Source: Volvox africanus
Lineage: Eukaryota; Chlorophyta; Chlorophyceae; Chlamydomonadales; Volvocaceae
DNA: 64,000 bases
NCBI GenBank assembly: GCA_030268105.1
Contig: BSDZ01000011.1
Span: 2,207,001 to 2,271,000, forward strand
Direction: 5' to 3'
The notes under the pieces are model-generated. The model saw only the letters and a program-made list of their open reading frames with translations. It was not told where the DNA came from and did no database searches. Positions 12,301-23,600 of this stretch are shown here, one piece after another. A program made the position numbers and the translations under genes. Position 1 is the stretch's first letter; the number at the start of each line of letters is the position of its first letter.

Positions 12301-14585
12301 TCTGAGGAGCAACCAATAAGGGCACTGGGGGAACCGGGGTGATATGCGAAGATTGCAAACGGCCCTTGGCCTGACGCCCCGGTGGACTAATCGCCCGATT
12401 GATCATCCTATCGGGGTAGCAGTGGACTGGTGGCTACGGTTTGGTTGCCCTAATGCGTGCGCATGGTCGTGAAGTCAATGGCGAGTGTTTCCATGACCTA
12501 TTTTGTCAGGTGCCCTCTGAGAATGTCCTGGGCGGTGTTGGACGGGGCGTGGCGGTGATGATGAGCGGTCTCGATTACGAGCGGCTGGTGCTGGCGGCGG
12601 GACCCTGCGGCCTCATGGCGGCGGCGCTGGATGTGGCGCTGCCGTATTCGACGCAGCGGAAGCAGTTCGGCCAGGCGATTGGCGAATTTCAGGTAGTAAT
12701 GCGGGGGCCCGGTGGACGAATGGGTCGGCTGACATAGTTGTTAGATTCAAGTTTGGGGGAGAATGATCAGCGGCGGCCTGGTCCCTGCCGGCCCCTGCCA
12801 CCTGGCGCCTGCGCAGTCACACCATGTGGAATGAGGGTCCGAAACCGCCCATTCCGATATGCGGCATTGGCTGGCGTTGGGATTCGACGAACAGTGGACA
12901 GCGGCGGAGAGTAGGGCCCTTTATGGCGTTGGCGTTGACGTTAACGTAGACACAGAGGCCGCATCAGGACGCGCGGAGCCTTCTGATGAGCTAGGAGCTA
13001 AATGAGGCGTCGGCTGGCAGGTTTCCGTTTCGCAGATCTGCAGAAAATCCGCCCACCATCCTTCCACCATCTGAATCATTCCTTCCTCTTCGACCGAGGC
13101 TGGGCCCCAATCGCCCATCTCTCTCCTCCCTCCCTCTTGTATTTAGCACAGCCCTCGTGCTCCCTTCCCACCAAGTTGCTCACCCAATTCCCCAGCTTTC
13201 TCCTCACCCGTTTATTCCCCCACCGACCTACGAGCTCATCCGCAGCTCATCCAGGCCAAGCTAGCCGATATGTACACCCGTCTGCAGTCCGCGCGGGCGT
13301 ACGTGTATTCAGTGGCAGCTGCAGCGGACGCGGGCACGGCGGACCGTAAGGACTGCGCCTCCGTCATCCTTTACGCGGCGGAGGCAGCCACGCAGTCGGC
13401 ATTGGACGCAATCCAGGTGGGTCGTGGCCCCCTAAGCTCGTGTTGCAGCACCCTCGGACGGCACATTATGAGTCCATTTATGGCATGTAGTATTTAAGGC
13501 ATACTAGCTACTGCCTGGCTGGCTTGTGAAGCATGAGTCTTCGGGTAAACAACTGAACAGATTCACATTCTGAAAATGTGATGGATTAAGCTCAATGAAA
13601 ATCCTAAAACAGAATGGTTATCATCGGTCGGCAGGAGTCGTTAGAGAGACTTGAAGAGTTCTTGATATCATGAACTTGTATTAATTGAAGACATACGCAG
13701 CAGCAGCAAGGATCGTTAAAGAACGCAGCTCAAGAAGATGCTGGGAACCAGCCTTAGATTCAGGCGACGAAATCGAACGAATGTGACCCGTTTTGCCGAA
13801 CAGCCATTTGCGATGTCCTGCTAAGTGTTATCCTGCCAACCTGCGGGTGCCTTCGGGATACGCAGATACTGGGCGGTAACGGCTACATCAACGACTACCC
13901 GACGGGCAGGTTGCTCAGGGACGCAAAGGTAAGGTAGCGCCGCGAGCTTGATGCGAGCGGTGCCGAGGGAAGCTTCAAGCGAACCCCAGTGTGTGTGTGT
14001 GTGTGTATGTGGGGGGGGAGGGGGCGCCGCCACCAGGCAGGGGAAGAGCGTGGCGTGTAAGGGTAAAATTCATTAGTCAAACAATGAATTCATTAGTAAA
14101 TTAGTTATCTCCGACTACGGGAGACCGCCGGCGGCAGCGGAAGGTAATGCCGGGGCCTCTCAGGCCTGTGCACTTCAGGTCGACTGCATGCATGCGAACT
14201 CCACCTCCCAAAACAGGGAACGCAGAGACGGAGAGATCGGAAAGTGTTGCATCCGATGTCTCGTCTGAGGTTCAGTTGGGTTTAGTAGTCCTTCGGTCCT
14301 GGGCCGTAGTCTCAGATACGAGGCCCAGAGCGGTGCGACCTGAGGAGGGAAACCCCGGAGCTGCCGCTTCCCCCTCTTTACTCGGTGCCCTTCCCCCCCC
14401 CCCCCCGCCATCCCTCGTTTAGTCTCCCACCATTCCACCATGCCTTTTTCTGTGTATCTGCCATTGTGTATGTACGGTATGTGCAGCTGTACGAGATCGG
14501 CGCCGGAACCAGCGAGATCCGACGTTATCTCATCGGTCGTGAGCTGTTCAAAGAATCTGTGGAGGGCAGATTGCTACTTCATTGA
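9373..14585 (+). CDS. IVD: Isovaleryl-CoA dehydrogenase, mitochondrial precursor
   Basis: Nine exons join in frame: 9373-9640, 9943-10010, 10743-10869, 11632-11774, 11965-12132, 12510-12692, 13246-13416, 13866-13928 and 14487-14585, giving 429 residues, the usual family length. The enzyme is a FAD-dependent acyl-CoA dehydrogenase that oxidises isovaleryl-CoA to 3-methylcrotonyl-CoA in leucine breakdown and passes electrons to ETF. Family blocks: [88 protein letters not shown]. The catalytic Glu sits in the IVD-specific place (GLDYERLVL, about residue 282). The position used by other acyl-CoA dehydrogenases reads [13 protein letters not shown], with Ala instead of Glu; together these separate IVD from short- and medium-chain enzymes. 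The first ~35 residues ([19 protein letters not shown]) look like a mitochondrial presequence. ATG 9373 is the first in frame. The nearest TGTAA pentamers downstream are about 1 kb away (15650). Confidence 0.96.
10974..11078. repeat. Short tandem array of (CATATCACATCACAC) type in IVD intron 3
   Basis: Irregular repeats of TATCACATCACA / CATCACACCA run between the splice donor at 10870 and exon 4. They produce a spurious His/Ile/Thr-rich ORF in each forward frame. Confidence 0.9.
13990..14025. repeat. GT microsatellite followed by G-run in IVD intron 8
   Basis: A (GT)n stretch followed by a run of G lies just after exon 8. A C-rich run occurs near 14395-14406 in the same intron. Confidence 0.85.
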
Positions 14586-16007
14586 ACCGATACGGGGACC
14601 CGAGCCCGTGCTGGGTCAGTCGTACAGGCTCCTCCGTACGGGCATACGATATGATGTGGTCCCTAGATTGCTCTAGCGTAGGAAGCCACGTAAGCACCGA
14701 GGGGACGAAGCGCTAAAGCGAAGGCAAGCAAGAGGTCGTGATTCCTTGAGCGGGCAGCAGCGCGTCCAGAACCAAATATTGGGCTTCGGGTCTTACTAAA
14801 GTAGTTCAGCTTCTGTCGATCCTTACGGACACGACATCAGAAAGCAGGATAATTTGTTTTGGGTCCCTTTTCCGCTTGGCCGATGTCCACCGTCCACATG
14901 TCCGCAGCACGTCTTAGTTTTGCTTCTGCTCGCCAAGAATGAGGAGGAGACAGCTTTTGTACTATATAGAGGAAGATATCCGGCGGTACAGCTGTAGCCG
15001 AGAGTGGGAGACAGCTCTCCATTCAGTCGATTTGTTGCCACCATTGACGCATAGCATTGCAGTCCGCACAAAAAATTACATCTGTATGCAATCGGCATTT
15101 GTCATTTCTCGTTGCTGAATTGTTGTACAGTATTGCCTGAAGTACGACCGCAGGCTGGAAGCTCGGAGCGTGTCCAAGCCTGTTCTCTGTACAGTGGCCT
15201 CGTGACTGACTCATTCGTTCAATTTCTAAAATGTGGAATTTTTTCGTCGTGAGTTGTTGGTAAGATGTTATCGCGGCGGATGTACAATATCGTTATCGTA
15301 TAGCGTAAACAAGTACTTTCAAACAAGTACTCTACAAAAGGTTTGCTCCGCTCTGCCGCCCATGCCACTTCTGCGACGCTCTGCGCATCGAATAGGTTCC
15401 GAAGCGCATCGCCGTTTCCTCATCGCCGTGTTAACATTGGTCTTTTTAGAAAACAGCGCAGCCCATGCTGGTGGCTACTGGACCCTGTGCTGGACTGTTG
15501 CAAATTTGTGCAGCCTTGGGGCCTTCATTCCCTCTTGTTGAAGCGAATGATTCAATGGGTCCAGGACTCCTCTTGCCGGGGGACCCCTGGAGAGATGCAC
15601 GAGGTGAAAGTTGCGACTAACCACACAAACGCATATAAGTGTGGAGGAATGTAATGTAATATGATGAGGGGGATGGACCCCTGAGTTCAGATCGAACCCG
15701 GAAGTCGGCCCCTGAGCGGCCTACATTGTGCGGATCCGGGACCGCTCCGGGACATAGCAGCCGGGACGCGAGTGACGCTAAGTTCTTAACGAAATTATAT
15801 GCGATGCGAATCCATGGAAGGGCAATATCGACAAACCGCAAAATCCATCGTTCTTTAGGGAAACCGGTACACCAATCTGCGGCAAGGATCCAGCAGCAGC
15901 AAGGCCATTCTCCTGGCCTCCTAGCCTTCATTAAGCCATACAAAGTATGAAGGAATCAAACGACGTATTGGTGTTATAGGTCTTCCTGGGTCCATTCGTT
16001 ATGCATT

Positions 16008-16058
16008 GGCCGCGGGTCGATTATTTCATCGGCCGCGGGTCGATTACTTCATCGGCCG
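16008..16058. repeat. 23-bp direct repeat, about 2.2 copies
   Basis: The unit starting GGCCGCGGGTCGATTA occurs at 16008 and 16031, and GGCCG starts again at 16054. One T/C difference separates the two full copies. Confidence 0.9.
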
Positions 16059-17560
16059 TGTACGTTGCGTACCCGCTTTTTCTCCATATTAAAATATAAT
16101 TGAAAATGTCTTCCAGCTCATAATTTATAGTTACTCTATGACCTCTTGCAGTAAAGCAAACACGAATCGCCAGTTTAGTCTCTGTCAGTCATGGAGCCGA
16201 GGTTGTCCATGCTGACTTGAGTGGACACGAAGAGATCCCAATAGACCGTATTGTGTACGAGGCATACCGATACTATTATTTGACGTTGAAAATAGTTTGT
16301 TTTGGCTTGCTGAGAGATTGTCTTACAACAGCGTTATTGCAATGAAATAACCTCGAGAACGCGAAACAACAGCGGAATCCAGCTGACAGCTTAATGATGA
16401 TAAGGGATATATTTCCTCAGTAGGACATAGATGTGCGCTAAGAAATACAAGACCCGTGGGTAGGAGCGTTGCAAGACGGTTAGGTAGGGTTTAGGACGGG
16501 AACCTCAGGCGGAAGCTCCTCGACTTCAGCGGGTACAGATAACCTTATCCATTCCTTGACTAACGTTGTCGTGCATACGTGAGATCAGTGCGAAAAAGCA
16601 ATATGTATTCCAATTATTTTATTACTCTTCTTGACAAGAAGGTTTAGCGATTGAAGTAACGGTCGCTTGAGAGTAGATAGGCAGCACATATGGAATTTCG
16701 GCTTGAATTCTCCATTTCCATTTTGTCGAAGTTATGAAGCGATCCCTCCAACATCTATTCTTTCCGCGGAAAATTGTCAAATCTTCGATTTGTATTTTAG
16801 TTCCCTAGAGCGGATCGTTCCCTGATCTCACAAACGCCGTTTCCGCCTACCAAGCTCGCTCGTTGGCCCGACGAAGAAGCCATCAGGCCCAACTGACAAA
16901 ATCGGCGAGCTAACGCGGCAGATGTGTTAAAGCCTTGAGAATGTCACTTTTTTCCTTTTAAGATGCATATATATGGTGGCAAAATACTACCTTATGTTGG
17001 AGGGTTGAACGGGCTCTGTGCACCGGACAGGACCTCCGAACACTACGGACTAATTAGGCAGGGAGGGACACAGACGCGATGACAGATATTTGTGCCCAGT
17101 GACGCATAACGACCGTTTCTACACGTGTAGGGATGGGTAAATATTATTTATCTTCAAAGAGTTCTCTCGACCTCTCGTTGTGCGTTCTGTGAAAATCCTT
17201 CCTCCTAATGAGCTACCGTACCCGAAACGACTGCATGGTTCTTCAAGCGGTTGTCGTATTCCTCAGTCCCACCGCGCAACCCTACATCCGTATATGGTTG
17301 CTTCCATCTGATCTGAGTGCCTCCGGTCGGCCGGCAAGGGTCGTACGGAGGTGGAGGGGGCCCCGCTTGTTCACAAACTGGCGTGATCCATGCATTCGTC
17401 AAATAAAACAAAGTGCGAAGTGCGAAGGTGCCTCAGGGAAGTATAAACAGACCGTGAAGGATGCTAAGGTTAACGAGTCATAAAGTGAATAATGGAACGA
17501 TGCTGAATGGATTGGTGGATCTGCTACACCTACGAGTGTGCACTTGTAGGGACATTTGAT

Positions 17561-17590
17561 CGTTCTCTGTCGTTCTCTGTCGTTCTCTGT
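17561..17590. repeat. 10-bp unit in three perfect copies
   Basis: CGTTCTCTGT is repeated three times with no change. No function is apparent. Confidence 0.95.
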
Positions 17591-20500
17591 ACGTCGACCT
17601 GTGCCCGTATGTATGACCGTGGATCTGGGTATAGGATTCCGAGCTCCAGTAGTACTACCAATGTGCTCGGTAAGTCCCGTCCTAAAGTGTTCAAGTCATG
17701 CAAATATGGCCGTACTTTTTGCATACTTTCGTACGACAAAAGTAACTGATCCGTTCATTCGCAGGCTATCCCACCCGTCTCTGTTCCGTTAGGCCTATAC
17801 CAACTGCGATATGCGATGGTGAATTCATGGATTGATTTCCGGCAGCGCCCCAATAAAACCTGATGGTTATACAAATCTGAAATACATCATCACAAACCCG
17901 CGGCATCTCCCCCGTGTGCAAATTACTCCACAGGCTGTCCAGAATGTCACGCACTGTCAAATTGCACGCGCTTGCTGGGATAAGGGATAGATAACCGCAA
18001 CACGGCGTCCCACATGTAATCACGTGTAGCCTGGCCGGAGCAGTCTGTGGCAGGACTGGGCTATGCGAGCATTGCATCTTTTATTTGTGGTGTTGCATCT
18101 GCGCCTAATGGACCCGTCTGGGCCTTGATAGGAAGTAACCAGCGGCGATGGGATTCCATTAAAACATGGGGATTGTGGTTGCGGAGTTAACAGTCCTCGG
18201 CCCGGATAAATATGAACACGAGAGGAAGGGCGAGGGATGTGAGAAATACGCCCTCCATTCATTTGAATAAATTAATGTTACGATTTGCGTACAAATTTAA
18301 AACAAATTTAAGTTCTTATCGAAGGGTGGATAGTGCGTCTTGTTTTTTTATGTGTCTCATCATGTACATCGCGTTTATTAGTTCATCTCAATGGGGTGCC
18401 AGGAAATGCAATCCATAAGTCAGAGACGTACCGCGTGACCTGCTGCGACAAATTTAAAACAGTCGCGGTTCATTTGTTCCCCGCGCCAGGAAAATGCCGT
18501 TTAGTTGTAACATATATAATGGCGCGCCGAGGGCGCAATATCGCAAACGGACATCATAGTTATATAACTCATGTCAACAACGAAGCGAGTGAATAGCATA
18601 TTTGCAAGGCAATCTTATTGTTATGATTCGTTCAGGCGCCTTGCAGGCCCAAACGAGAGTTTGTAGAATCTCGATTGCTGTCAATGCAATCCGTAATAGG
18701 CGAAACTTGCTGGCTTTCCGAGGTATAATGTATGCTATACAACAATGTAATAAATCGAGTTCTTATCTTCATTAACGCATGCCATATGAACGGGCCATTT
18801 TTCGTTCGAGACGGTGCTGGCTGACGAGCTCCGACTGACCCCGACTGACCGATTGGAGTGCTATGTATACCGAACAAATCCAGTGCCTTAACGAGTTGGA
18901 TCTCATGCCTTTTTGTCAACACCTGTATTGCTTTTCGCAAACAGGCTCCCTCGGTTTACACGCCCTTATGCGATATCTGGCCGGCAGGTCGTACCCCTTA
19001 CATCAATCGAAACGTGTCAAAGGTAACATTTAAAACCAGTTAAAAGTAAATAATTTTCTCCCGGGGCTAATTGACGCAGAAAAGATTGCGCCTACTGCCT
19101 TACAGGGAGGCACCAAGTACAAGCCCATCACTCGCCCGCACCTTCTTGATCTTACATACATATGATTATAACAATAAAATAATTTCGCGGGTCTCGATTT
19201 CAGGCTCAATTCGCGTCATACGATCGTTCAACCTAGGGAGGTTATGGCGTTGAAGTCGGATACAGGGCTTGCAGCGAGACATATCCATCCTCTACCCTGT
19301 TAAGGTAGGATTCTGATTTGCAGCGTTGGGTTTGGTTTGCGATTGCAGGCGCGAGTCTATCGCCGCGCTGTGAAACGCGGGGCACTCGCAAGGTGCAGGG
19401 ACGAGTGCCAGCCGCATAAGTTCAAACTGCTCTGTGCATAGCATAACTGCCTATTCAATGCCATCGAGAGATTAGGGCAACTTTACCAGGTCGGCCTTTC
19501 TCGGGACGTGTGTGACCGGTTGTGCTTTGTGGACGCATATGCTTGAACGCAGGACTGGCATCATCGAGTTGCTGACTTTCAATATTAACCTACTCCTTTG
19601 GTCACATTACACACCAGCAGTTTATTTTGAAGCGCCACCCAATCTAGATGCAACTCCCGCGGGCTCTGCCTCACGAGACCTTTGCCCAGCCTATCATGTC
19701 TGAAGAAACCGGCCTAAGGTAAGATGCCTCATCTCAAGCAGCTGGGCGCCATTTGGGCCGACTCGCTCATTCGAAAACGTCAGTACGTCGGAATAGACCT
19801 TATGCCCGTGACGCTTGCCGAAGCCCATATCTCTGCCCCTTGATGCACAACCTCTCGAAATCAGCTATGGCAAACGCAACCATTTTTGAGACGCTTTCCC
19901 GTCCCCAAAGTTAGTAGCACGGCTCGCGTGCCGGCCGTTTATACTTGCGAGTCGCACAGTCGCAGAAGTTGCTGCCGGGCGTTGCAGGTTTTAAGGACGT
20001 GTAATTTCTCCGATTTCCAGAACCCTCATTAAGTTATTTTCCACACAGAGGAGAGGGTTTTTTTCGCGGTGTTGCCGCCGCGGGTCCTAGCTTGCCTACG
20101 TAACGGCACGAACCTTCGGTTGCACGAAGGCTCAGCCCCAATCGCACACCCAATCGCGTTTTCGTTCGATGCAGCTTCATCCCACCCACAGCGCGACCGT
20201 TTCAACTTGAGGGCGGAAAGGGGGAAAGGGGCAGCCCCTGATGGGGCTGGTGTGGGTTTACCCGATGTTTTGTTTGTGTGTGAAGTAGCTGCACACAATT
20301 TTGAGTAATTGCCAGCTTGTCATGTATCAAAATATGGTGTCTTTCAGAAACAGGGACGGGAAAGTCATGGTTTGGTCGGCGGACCCAACATGTGAAACTG
20401 ACCCTGTCAGCTTTTCAGCTTTTACCAGGGTCGTGTTTGTTACATGTGTTTGCTTTAACAAAATGTATAATCTAGGGTGCTTTGTGGAAACTCGAAACAT

Positions 20501-20607
20501 CGTGGGCCCTATGGTGAAGACGAAGACTTGTTGTTGATGGCGCTGTACAGATGTATTCATGAAAACCATTTCTCCGCGGTCCATTCCCGTCCTGTCCCGT
20601 CCCGCTC

Positions 20608-23600
20608 ATGGCTCCATTCCTTGCTGCTGCTGCTGCAATGCTTGTCCCCCGTTTGCGGCCGATTTCTCGTCCCGCGTGCAGTCCGCGGATCCTGGATCAA
20701 GGGCGCTCCCCGCCTTGTCCCGGGGGTCCTAAAGGGGTGTACGGCGTGATTGCGTACGGCGACCTCCAGCACGGCGGTTACCAGAGCTTGCGAGCAGGCT
20801 TCGGAGCCCTCCGCAAGCCAAATGGTCCCCGCGGCAGCGGTGGTGGAGGTGCCGAGGGCCGCTGGGAGTACGGCAAACCGCGACGCTGGCCTGAGCACGT
20901 CGGTAGTGGTGGGGAAGGCTGTCCATGCACCGGGGACACGGAGTGGCCTAATCAGGAAACCGTGCTTCGGCCGCTGCAGCGAGCCCGTCTCGTGGACTGC
21001 AGCAGCAGCGGTGGCGGCACAGGTGCATCTGCAGGCACTCGCGGAGCACCCTTGGGGAAGCAGTTCCATGCAGCGCGCATCATCCACCACCACCAGCACC
21101 ACCAGCACCACCAGCACCACCAGCACCACCAGCACCACCACCAGCCACTGCATGGCGAGCAGCGGGAGGGAGTAAACACGGCCCAGGGAACGGCCGAGGA
21201 TCCAACCCGCAGTGGTCCAAAGATTCGCAAGTTGCCTGTTACTTCCGACGTTTTCTCTCCGCAAACTGCAGGGGCGTCATCCAGAAGACCTCTGGACGAC
21301 GCCCGCCCGCCCCAAACTGCCCACGATCAGCCGCGGATCGGGACACTGCCTTCACAACCGTTGCAACCGCCGCAACCGTCGCGCTGGTTTGAAGTGCAAC
21401 CGCAAAAACTGCAGACGGGGTTACCCCGGGAGCTGTCTCTTCAACCGCAGCACGGCAACGGCTTCGTGCTAGATCGGGGTGTCTTATCAAGGTTGTTGTT
21501 GGCGGGTGCGGCTGCCCGGCGTCGGCGGAGCAACCCTGGAGCCGGCTTGTACGGCAGCGGCTGCTTACAAGGCGACCCGTCAGACCTTCAAATGGCTGAC
21601 GAATGCACTGTCCGTCATCAAGTCGTACGGCAGTGGACTGCCATTGAAGATGACGGAACCGACATCAGTCCCGGGCGGTCAGCTCGAAGCAGGGCGGCGG
21701 CGGCGGCGGCAGCATCCGGGCAGCCTCCGCCGCCAGACAACTATGGTGTTCGAAAGGCCGCGGAACTGGTTCGTATACACACAACAACGAGCAACGCTTG
21801 CAGTACGGCAGAATACGGGTGGGACCAGGTACTACCGATGGAACGGCCGTACCGTCTATCAGGACGGGAGATGTACGGCCTGCAAGGGGCTATATATGGT
21901 GGTATGTCGGATGGTCTGGCGGGCGGACAGGCTAATGGTGCATCTTACAGGCCTGGAGGCGTCGAACGCATGCGGCAGCTGGAGGATGCAAGAATACTGC
22001 AGGGTCACGATGCTGGAGGACGTGGAGGGCCTCACGCCGCTGAAGCTGAGCTCCTGCAGCGAACGCAGCACAGGGTGGTGACGTATTCCCTTATGGACCC
22101 AGAGGAAGCTGTTTCTCGACGTCGGGCGCCGCCGCTTCTGGAAGGGAGTCCCCCGGACCTCACGGTGATGGCGGCGACACCCGAGCTGCATTATGCACCG
22201 GCTGCATTGGCCCGACAGCTTCCTGCAGTCAGCCCTGACCAGTGCATGCAGGAAGATGTGGTAGTAGGAGTACCGTCAACGTCAGCAGCACGTTCAGAAT
22301 CTGCACCCGTCGCTAAGCCCGGTTCGACTGCACCACCTGGGGGGTCCTCTGCCGCAGCTTCCGACGACAAGCTGGCCGCTGGCGGGTCCTGCCTGGCGGG
22401 CTCCGCGGGCGGCGCAGTTACGAGAAAGACGCGGCTGAAGGCTGTGACTGCGGACTCGGATGCATCAGCTCCAATTGCCATCACCCGAGGGGGACCGACC
22501 CAGGTCGTGGCCCACCAGAGGAGCAATCGACGATTGGCGCTTGCGGGCCAAAACAGCGGCACGAGACTGGCTCCCGCGCCCAGGTTGAGCACCGCGGAGG
22601 TCGAGGCGAGCGAATCAGAGGCGGCGGATCTCGACGCCGCCGCGGAGGTGCTGCTGCTCCTCCGGGATGCGGTCTGTCACGCCGGCGATTATGGCAGTCG
22701 CGGCAGTTGGGCCCGAGATGTCAGTGAGAAGGAACGACCCGCGGTTCGGCCCCGTCTACAACCTGCGGCCCGAAAGCGCAAGGCGGTGGAGGGTCCTTCC
22801 AAAGAGGCCGCGCAGCAGCAGCAGCAGCAGCTCCAGGCCGCCGCGGTGGCAGATGAGCGGCAGAACAGCGGGGGTCTAGCGGCGCGCGCGGACTCTGCGC
22901 ATGGGGAGCAGGTGGACGGAGCGTTGCAGCGTTCCAAGGTGCGCGTGGTGGAGGTGGTGTTTTTCTCCGGTAGGGGGAGCGGAAAGTGGTGTTGGGCAGT
23001 GGGATGTATAAGTCCGTAGGGGGAGGGTTGCCGCCAGAGGGGGCGGCACTTCGGCCTGAAAGATGGCTGTTGTAAGATAGTTCCAATATGTTACGTGGGC
23101 GCGCGGAGGTGTTTGTGTTTGTGTGTTTTACGTGTGTATTGTGCATTGGTGTGTGTTGTTTAGCCTTATGCCATATGCCTGCTGTGGTATGCCGTAATCA
23201 TATGGCGGTATATGTAACTCGCTACATGCGACGACGATGTAACTCGCTGCCTGGAGTATTCGTTGCGACAGGCTAACGAACCCTCCAGTCTCGCCGCCAA
23301 CCCAGCGTTATGACTTCCCTTTACTCTTCAGTAAGCACCATCCCTCTACCCCTCTGCATTTCATGTACAGCGCATGCGGTGCGCGGACGTATTGAACGCG
23401 CCGGACGGCAGGCGCAGCGGAAGCACGGGCGGCAGGAGGGAAGCGCAAATCAGCGTGGAGGACGTTACCCACCGCGACAGCAAGCGCGCGAGCTGCCAGG
23501 CAGAAGGTACCCAGGCCATCGGTCCAGTTGCTTTGGACGGTAGGCTGCGGCTTGGGGCGGCTAAGATGAGCGACTCTGTTGGGCAAAGGGAGGCTGGTGA

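Larger units (their letters stand above)
14586..20607. other. 6-kb stretch with no convincing gene
   Basis: This lies between the IVD stop and the RWP-RK start. It is more A+T-rich than the flanking genes, with only short frames. Small structures seen: TGTAATGTAA at 15650-15659 (possible distant poly(A) signal for IVD), a 23-bp tandem repeat at 16008-16058, and a perfect 10-bp triplication at 17561-17590. Frames with weak protein-like character (15362-15541 plus, with a hydrophobic N-terminus; 17766-18077 minus) matched nothing I know and have no supporting splice context. Confidence 0.45.

Noticed and set aside
15362..15541. 59-residue plus frame with a hydrophobic N-terminal segment (possible secreted-protein exon)
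   Set aside because: No family match and no convincing downstream exon. It stays a short chance-level ORF.
17766..18077. Minus frame with NLTVRDILDSLWSNL, faintly like a DUF6699-type helix
   Set aside because: The resemblance is limited to one short helix and there is no supporting exon structure.
20029..20308. Overlapping ORFs on both strands just before the RWP-RK gene
   Set aside because: Neither strand shows a domain or splice context; more likely 5' flank or an old repeat.
20557..21264. 235-residue minus ORF antisense to the RWP-RK first exon
   Set aside because: Its Val/Leu run is the reverse complement of the CACCACCAG repeat, and the plus frame is far longer and continues into the RWP-RK exons.
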